From: Porphyra umbilicalis
Lineage: Eukaryota > Rhodophyta > Bangiophyceae > Bangiales > Bangiaceae
Length of the DNA: 31,500 nucleotides
Direction of reading: 5' to 3'
Assembly (NCBI GenBank): GCA_002049455.2
Contig: KV919284.1
Location: forward strand, 1 to 31,500
The stretch's first letter is position 1. Each line of letters starts with the position of its first letter. The position numbers and the translations under genes are program-made. Positions 27,558 to 31,500 of this stretch are shown here, piece by piece. The notes below the pieces were generated by a model. That model was not told where the DNA came from, made no database searches, and was given only the letters and a program-made list of their open reading frames with translations.

Positions 27558-28299
27558 CGCAATGAGATAAAGTATTCCAGAGTCCTTTGCCTATAATTTG
27601 AATATATGGGATTTGATGATTTGGTATGACCGTTGCATCTCAGGCTGGACCCTCCCGATGTGCCAAGAGACCCACGTCCATTTTTTTCTGCGCGCTACCA
27701 TCTCTACGCTCAGCGCGACGACCAACAGCCCGGTGGACACAGACGTCTGAACAGTGCCATGTGAAGGAAACACCGTGCCCAGAAGGACAAGTAAAAAACA
27801 CACTGAGCACAACAGCAAGTCAGTCTTTCCATGGTAGGCAACGTCAAAAAACAGATCAAGCTCACGTCACATGTAACTACTCAGCCGGCAGAACCGTGGA
27901 TCTCCAGTCGTGCGGCAACAAATGTTCAGTGCATGTCGAGGTGGGAAGAAGACGGACCAGGGGGAGCACACGGGGGGTTGGGGTGGGGGGCATTCGCGGG
28001 CGGAGAGTGTGGCATGAAACGTACGCTTGGCGTCAAGAAGCGCTCATAGAGGGGATGCGTCCACAGAGCGGGTGGGAAGGCGATGCAAAGGCAATGAGCC
28101 GCAGTGGGACGAGACGGAAAGGGGCGTGGGGGTAGGGCGGGAAAGCGGCAGCGTGTTGCAAGAAAGTTGGCGGTAGCATCCGTTGGGCGAAGACGACATG
28201 GCTGACGACGGTGCGCGGGGCGTGGGTGGCTGTGAGCGCGAGGTGGAAGGCAGCTTCTCACGGTGAGGTCTCACGTGGAGATTGCATGATGCCGCTCGT
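27558..28299. other. intergenic; no firm gene
   Basis: An AT-richer stretch (27560-27900) is followed by moderately GC-rich DNA. A 404-codon minus-strand frame (28044-29258) is open across it, but it crosses the CCAAT/TATA promoter at 28300-28379 and has no domain, so I do not call it. Confidence 0.4.
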
Positions 28300-28379
28300 C
28301 CAATTAAAGAGGGCGCAAGCGCAGCGAACAGCCTCGGCGCGTGCCACGTCAGAAAGATGGTCAAAAGGAATGTATAAAA
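28300..28379 (+). promoter_or_regulatory. CCAAT box plus TATA box
   Basis: CCAAT at 28300-28304 and TATAAAA at 28373-28379 are 73 bp apart, the usual arrangement of a eukaryotic promoter. Transcription would start near 28405 on the plus strand. The 42-nt dispersed repeat lies between the two boxes. Confidence 0.5.
28306..28347. repeat. dispersed 42-nt repeat, copy B
   Basis: Ungapped match to 2122-2163 with about 36 of 42 identical bases and the exact 18-mer AACAGCCTCGGCGCGTGC. It sits between the CCAAT and TATA boxes. Confidence 0.7.
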
Positions 28380-28403
28380 TAAGCATATCGTACGAAAGCA
28401 ACG

Positions 28404-28805
28404 ATGCAAACAATCCCCTCCAGGAGCGCCACTTTGCCTGACAAACACAGCGCATCCCGGCCCTGTTGGCTCTCCGCAACGCCCAATCCTTTCGCTCTGC
28501 CGCAAACGTCGGCTGCGGCCGCACCGCCAGCCACGCCGGGCGTTGGCGTCGCCACCCGCCCCTTCACCTGGGGTCGTCCTCCCCTCCTGCGAAACCCCCC
28601 CATCCCCTCGACGCAGAGCCCGCGCGGATGGCAACAAAAAATAACAGCGGGCGGCGAGGAAGACGACGCGGGGGCTCCCCACCGCCCACCGCTTGCTCGT
28701 CAGCGACAGTACATGGCACAGCGGCTCGCTCACTCGCCTGCGCGCCCGCGAGGGGGGCGCGGCCGACCCGACCATCGGGCCCCAACGGGCTACAAGCGCC
28801 GATGA
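28404..28805 (+). CDS. hypothetical ORF downstream of the CCAAT/TATA promoter
   Basis: The 133-aa frame starts about 25 bp after the TATA box, at or very near the expected transcription start, so its first ATG may lie upstream of the transcript. It begins MQTIPSRSATLPDKHSASRP and has a Ser/Pro/Ala-rich, transit-like N-terminus, then GGEEDDAGAPHRPPLARQRQ with coding-like third positions. A donor-like GCG|GTAAGC lies further right at 29117, so a longer spliced gene is possible. No domain is recognised. Confidence 0.25.
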   Translation: MQTIPSRSATLPDKHSASRPCWLSATPNPFALPQTSAAAAPPATPGVGVATRPFTWGRPPLLRNPPIPSTQSPRGWQQKITAGGEEDDAGAPHRPPLARQRQYMAQRLAHSPARPRGGRGRPDHRAPTGYKRR

Positions 28806-29507
28806 CAAGTGCCTCGCGCGGGAGCCCCCCCCGCCCCCCCCCTTCTCAAGTTTCCCTACCCCGCACCCCGCCACGCCACGCTTCCCCACCCCGCCGCTCT
28901 CCCCCCCACCCACAGCCAGCGGTGCGCCGCCTCCCGCCCGCGCCTCGACAGCACCGTCAACGGCGAAAGAAGGCCGCGGATCTGCCTTCCGCCGTCGGCA
29001 ACGGCGGCGGCCAATGCCAGTGACGGCCGCGCGCGGCCGCCACCCGCTCTGGGTGCTTGCAGCGGCCGCACCCGCGCCAGCAGTCCGCGCCGCACCCGTC
29101 CCTGCGCCGACTGCGGTAAGCTTCCAGCCCAGGTCCGCCCCGCCGCGGTCGCGGCCGCCGCACGTGGCGCCCCGCAGAGTGGCGCCAGTCGACGACGCTG
29201 CGTCGGCACCGGCGGCGGCTCCAGCTCTGCGCGTCGCTGGCCTCCACGCGGTAGCCATCCGCCGGCCGCATCGCAGTGGGGGGGTACCCGCGCGGCCGCC
29301 GCATCGGCCGGTGGCATCATCAGGCCGCGCCTGGTGAGTGAAGCCGCGGCGGGCGCGACGAGTGGAATGCCATTCATGGCAGCATCATGCTGCGCTCCTC
29401 TACGCATGCGAACAGCTCTTTAATGAACAATCATAACACACTCGAAGATACAACAAAAAGCAACTGGAACTGATCACAGACTTGTAGCAGAGTCAACAGA
29501 ACTCCCA
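28806..29507. other. unresolved GC-rich DNA, then an AT-rich tail
   Basis: Plus-strand frames to 29423 and minus-strand frames to 29407 are open, all Pro/Ala/Arg-rich without domains. Donor-like sequences GCGGTAAGC (29117) and CTGGTGAGT (29334) hint at exons. From 29415 the DNA is AT-rich and leads into the repeat array. Confidence 0.3.
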
Positions 29508-29862
29508 CTAACACCCCCAGTAACAGCCCGGTAACACCCCCGGGTAACAGCCCGGTAGCACCTCGAGTAACACCCCGGTATCAGCCCGAGAAACACTCCG
29601 AGTAACATCCCGACAAACTCCCCGGTAAAACGACAAATACCACCCCAGTAACATCGCGAAAACACCCCGAGTAACACCCCGAATCACACCCCGAGTAACA
29701 CCCCGATAATACCCGAGTGACACCCCAAGTATCACTTCGGTAACATCCCGGTAGCACCCCGGTAACAGCCCGTTAACAGTCCGGTAACACTCAAAGTAAC
29801 ACCCCGGTACCACTTCAGTAACACCCCGAGTAACACCCCAGTAACACCCCGGTGACACCCCT
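29508..29862 (-). repeat. 11-12-bp repeat array 2 (GTAACACCCCG)
   Basis: About 30 degenerate units of GTAACACCCCG or GTAACACCCCGA fill 355 bp. Common variants carry AGCCC, TATCA or GTGAC. The minus strand shows long open frames of the type GCYRGVTRGVTE only because the repeat lacks stops; I do not regard them as genes. Orientation is opposite to array 1 and equal to array 3. Confidence 0.9.
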
Positions 29863-29887
29863 GTACAGTACGGCCCGAAGTTGGGCG

Positions 29888-29922
29888 CCCTCAAAGATGG
29901 TCTTCGCGACCATCTTCGAGGG
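29888..29922. repeat. 15-bp hairpin at the end of array 2
   Basis: CCCTCAAAGATGGTC (29888-29902), loop TTCGC, then GACCATCTTCGAGGG (29908-29922) pair with a single A-C mismatch. It lies 25 bp after the last repeat unit. Confidence 0.85.
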
Positions 29923-29949
29923 GGTCCAGACCCAGTAGCCCCTCTGTCA

Positions 29950-30462
29950 ATGAGGCAACGCTGGTTGAGTCAGATTTGGTTTCAGTTCGGAGAAGCAAAG
30001 AAATTGCAAGTGGCAGCAGCTGAACCGGCAATGAGCAGGTACTTCGAGTTGAGCAGCCGACGGCGAGCCGCCGACGGCGTCCAGCTGGGCGCACCCCCCC
30101 AGCGGTCTTCTTTCTGGAGGCGCTGGACGCAAGCGCACGGCACCCTCCTGATCGGACGCGGCCTCCCCTCCAGCCCCCTCTCGCTTCAACCGCCGCTACC
30201 CCCAGAGTTCATAGCAAATATCAGTCTCCAGGCACTCACCTTCGCGAAACCGTGCAACGCAGGGCACCTCTCGGGCAAATCGTCGATTGCGGCTGCGTCA
30301 AGGATCAACGGAAGTCGGGGTGTCGCGGTGAGCGCCGGCAATGCGCGGTCGCGAGGAAGGTGGGTTCGGGGATCGGTGGAACGGGGTGTGGGGGGGAGGG
30401 GGGGGGGGTGGGGAGAGGGTGCGATCGCGAATGGCTGGTGCGTGTGTGCTTCCAGACCATAA
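29950..30462 (+). CDS. hypothetical ORF between the repeat arrays
   Basis: The 170-codon frame begins MRQRWLSQIWFQFGEAKKLQ and has a mixed composition for the first 100 residues (for example SRYFELSSRRRAADGVQLGA), then becomes Gly/Arg-rich across a G run. The minus strand is also open here (LLIAGSAAATCNFFASPN and CPALHGFAKVSAWRLIFAMN), so the coding strand is uncertain. No domain is recognised; it may be a transposon remnant. Confidence 0.2.
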   Translation: MRQRWLSQIWFQFGEAKKLQVAAAEPAMSRYFELSSRRRAADGVQLGAPPQRSSFWRRWTQAHGTLLIGRGLPSSPLSLQPPLPPEFIANISLQALTFAKPCNAGHLSGKSSIAAASRINGSRGVAVSAGNARSRGRWVRGSVERGVGGRGGGWGEGAIANGWCVCASRP

Positions 30463-30660
30463 AATGCGTATTTCTTGGTCATCCAATCCATTTCCGAAAA
30501 ATATAAGCACGCAGCAGCCAGACTGTCGCGCTTGTCAAATCACGAATCCAAACTGCACGTTCCAGTGAGGTGCTACTCTATGGCCTAGGAAGGGTGTTTT
30601 GTGTCTGGCCTACCCCAGGCGTTCTTCGGGGCTGTACTGGCACGCCCCAAAAACTTCCCG

Positions 30661-31182
30661 AGTAACCCCCAGTAACGACCCGAGTAACACCTCAGTGGCA
30701 CCACGAGTAGCACCAAGGTAACACCCTGTAACACCCTGGTAGCACCACGAGAACCCCGGTAACACCCCGGGAACCTTCCAGTAACACCGGCAGTAACACT
30801 CCAGTAGCACCCCGGTTACCTAACCCCAAGTAATACCCCGGTAACATCTTGGTAACACCCTGAAAAGCACCCCTGTAAAACGACAAGTCATACCCCGGTG
30901 AAAGCTCCATCACACTGCAGTAAACTCCGAAGGAACACCCCGGTAAAACCCCGGTATCAACCTGGAACTACCCCAAGCACCACCCCGGTAACACCCCGGC
31001 AACATCCCGAGTATCACCCCGATACGTAGCACCCCATAACACCCGGAATAACACCCTTGTAACATCCCGGTAGAGCCTAGAGTAACAGCTTGTAAACACC
31101 CCGGTGACACCCCGGTGACACCTCGAAAACACCCCCAGTATCAGCTCGATAAAACCCCCAGGAGCAGCCTGGTAACACCCTG
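30661..31182 (-). repeat. 11-12-bp repeat array 3 (GTAACACCCCG)
   Basis: About 45 degenerate units of the array-2 repeat in the same orientation fill 520 bp. Divergence between units is higher than in array 2. The stretch between arrays 2 and 3 is about 800 bp of non-repetitive DNA. Confidence 0.9.
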
Positions 31183-31500
31183 CAGGCGCGAGGCCACCGT
31201 CGCCCCCGACCTCGAAGAGAGTGTCATGTCGGTGCGCGATGCTCCCGTCCACGGCGTACGCACAAGCTGGCCAAGCCCTACAAGAAAAATGAGTCTGTAT
31301 ATACAGGGCACGCGTCAACCTGAAATCCCAGGTCGAGCGTCAACAATACACCGCCCAGTTGCCCCTGGGAGTGGCATGACGTGCTGGCCAACCCGGGATT
31401 TCGGACGTTGTCCGTGCTGAAAATCCCAGGAACACACCCTCTGACGCATGTTTCCAGGGCCATTGGCCATATCAGGTGTCCTCGGGATGACGTGGACTCT
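31183..31500. other. intergenic; nothing firm
   Basis: Unique, moderately GC-rich sequence. The word AAATCCCAGG occurs at about 31323 and 31421, and a near-complement GGGATTTCGG at about 31394, which may be small repeat fragments. No ORF is worth calling, and the window ends here. Confidence 0.4.

Noticed and set aside
28044..29258. 404-codon minus-strand ORF
   Set aside because: It runs antisense through a CCAAT/TATA promoter, changes composition along its length and has no domain or coding bias.
17768..30643. GGCTGTACTGGCAC shared by about 17768 and 30630
   Set aside because: A single 14-mer match without extension is expected by chance about once or twice in a window of this size.
29508..31182. 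Minus-strand ORFs reading GCYRGVTRGV-type repeats in the 12-bp arrays
   Set aside because: The frames stay open only because the repeat lacks stops; unit length varies between 11 and 12 bp, which no frame could tolerate.

Overview
This is nuclear DNA of a eukaryote with a very GC-rich genome. Poly-C/poly-G runs reach 26 bases, coding stretches have almost only G or C in third codon positions, and the protein genes are Ala/Gly/Pro/Arg-rich. A spliced gene and a membrane-protein gene both begin with Arg/Ala-rich leaders that look like plastid transit peptides, so a photosynthetic alga is likely. A bangiophyte red alga (Porphyra/Pyropia type) is my best guess, not a proof. No prokaryotic operon structure, rRNA, convincing tRNA or CRISPR array is visible.

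Layout. Positions 1-2900 hold no gene I can defend. Positions 2909-5524 hold a CCAAT-rich promoter and a three-exon gene for a probable plastid protein with two helical repeats. Convergent to it, at 5839-8090 on the minus strand, lies a multi-membrane-span protein resembling the RETICULATA-like (DUF3411) family; its reading frame changes at several G runs. Positions 8380-8870 are G-rich minisatellite. Positions 9070-10460 look like decayed coding DNA. Positions 10666-11380 hold the cleanest gene: a TATA box, a long pyrimidine leader and a small secreted protein made of three Tyr-rich/poly-Asn/QQxVVIG modules.

Positions 12587-17652 are a complete PIF/Harbinger DNA transposon with 29-bp terminal inverted repeats and a TAA target duplication. 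Its transposase is disabled by an in-frame stop and carries Glu at the second catalytic Asp. Positions 17653-20165 are very GC-rich and unresolved. Positions 20166-21357 are a long fold-back (arms about 300 bp). Positions 22037-22660 are a Tc1/mariner-type MITE with perfect 26-bp inverted repeats and TA flanks. Beside it, a related but different inverted-repeat pair bounds about 4.8 kb (22673-27481) that encloses minisatellites and a broken metallophosphoesterase gene fragment, possibly a captured host gene.

Positions 27484-31500 contain three arrays of a degenerate 11-12-bp repeat (GTAACACCCCG and its complement), a perfect-looking hairpin, a CCAAT/TATA promoter and a few weak ORFs.

The genes do not form one pathway. 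Roughly 10 kb of gene-bearing DNA is followed by about 20 kb dominated by transposons and tandem repeats. A recurring theme is that otherwise convincing reading frames break at G/C homopolymers, which may be assembly error or real slippage.
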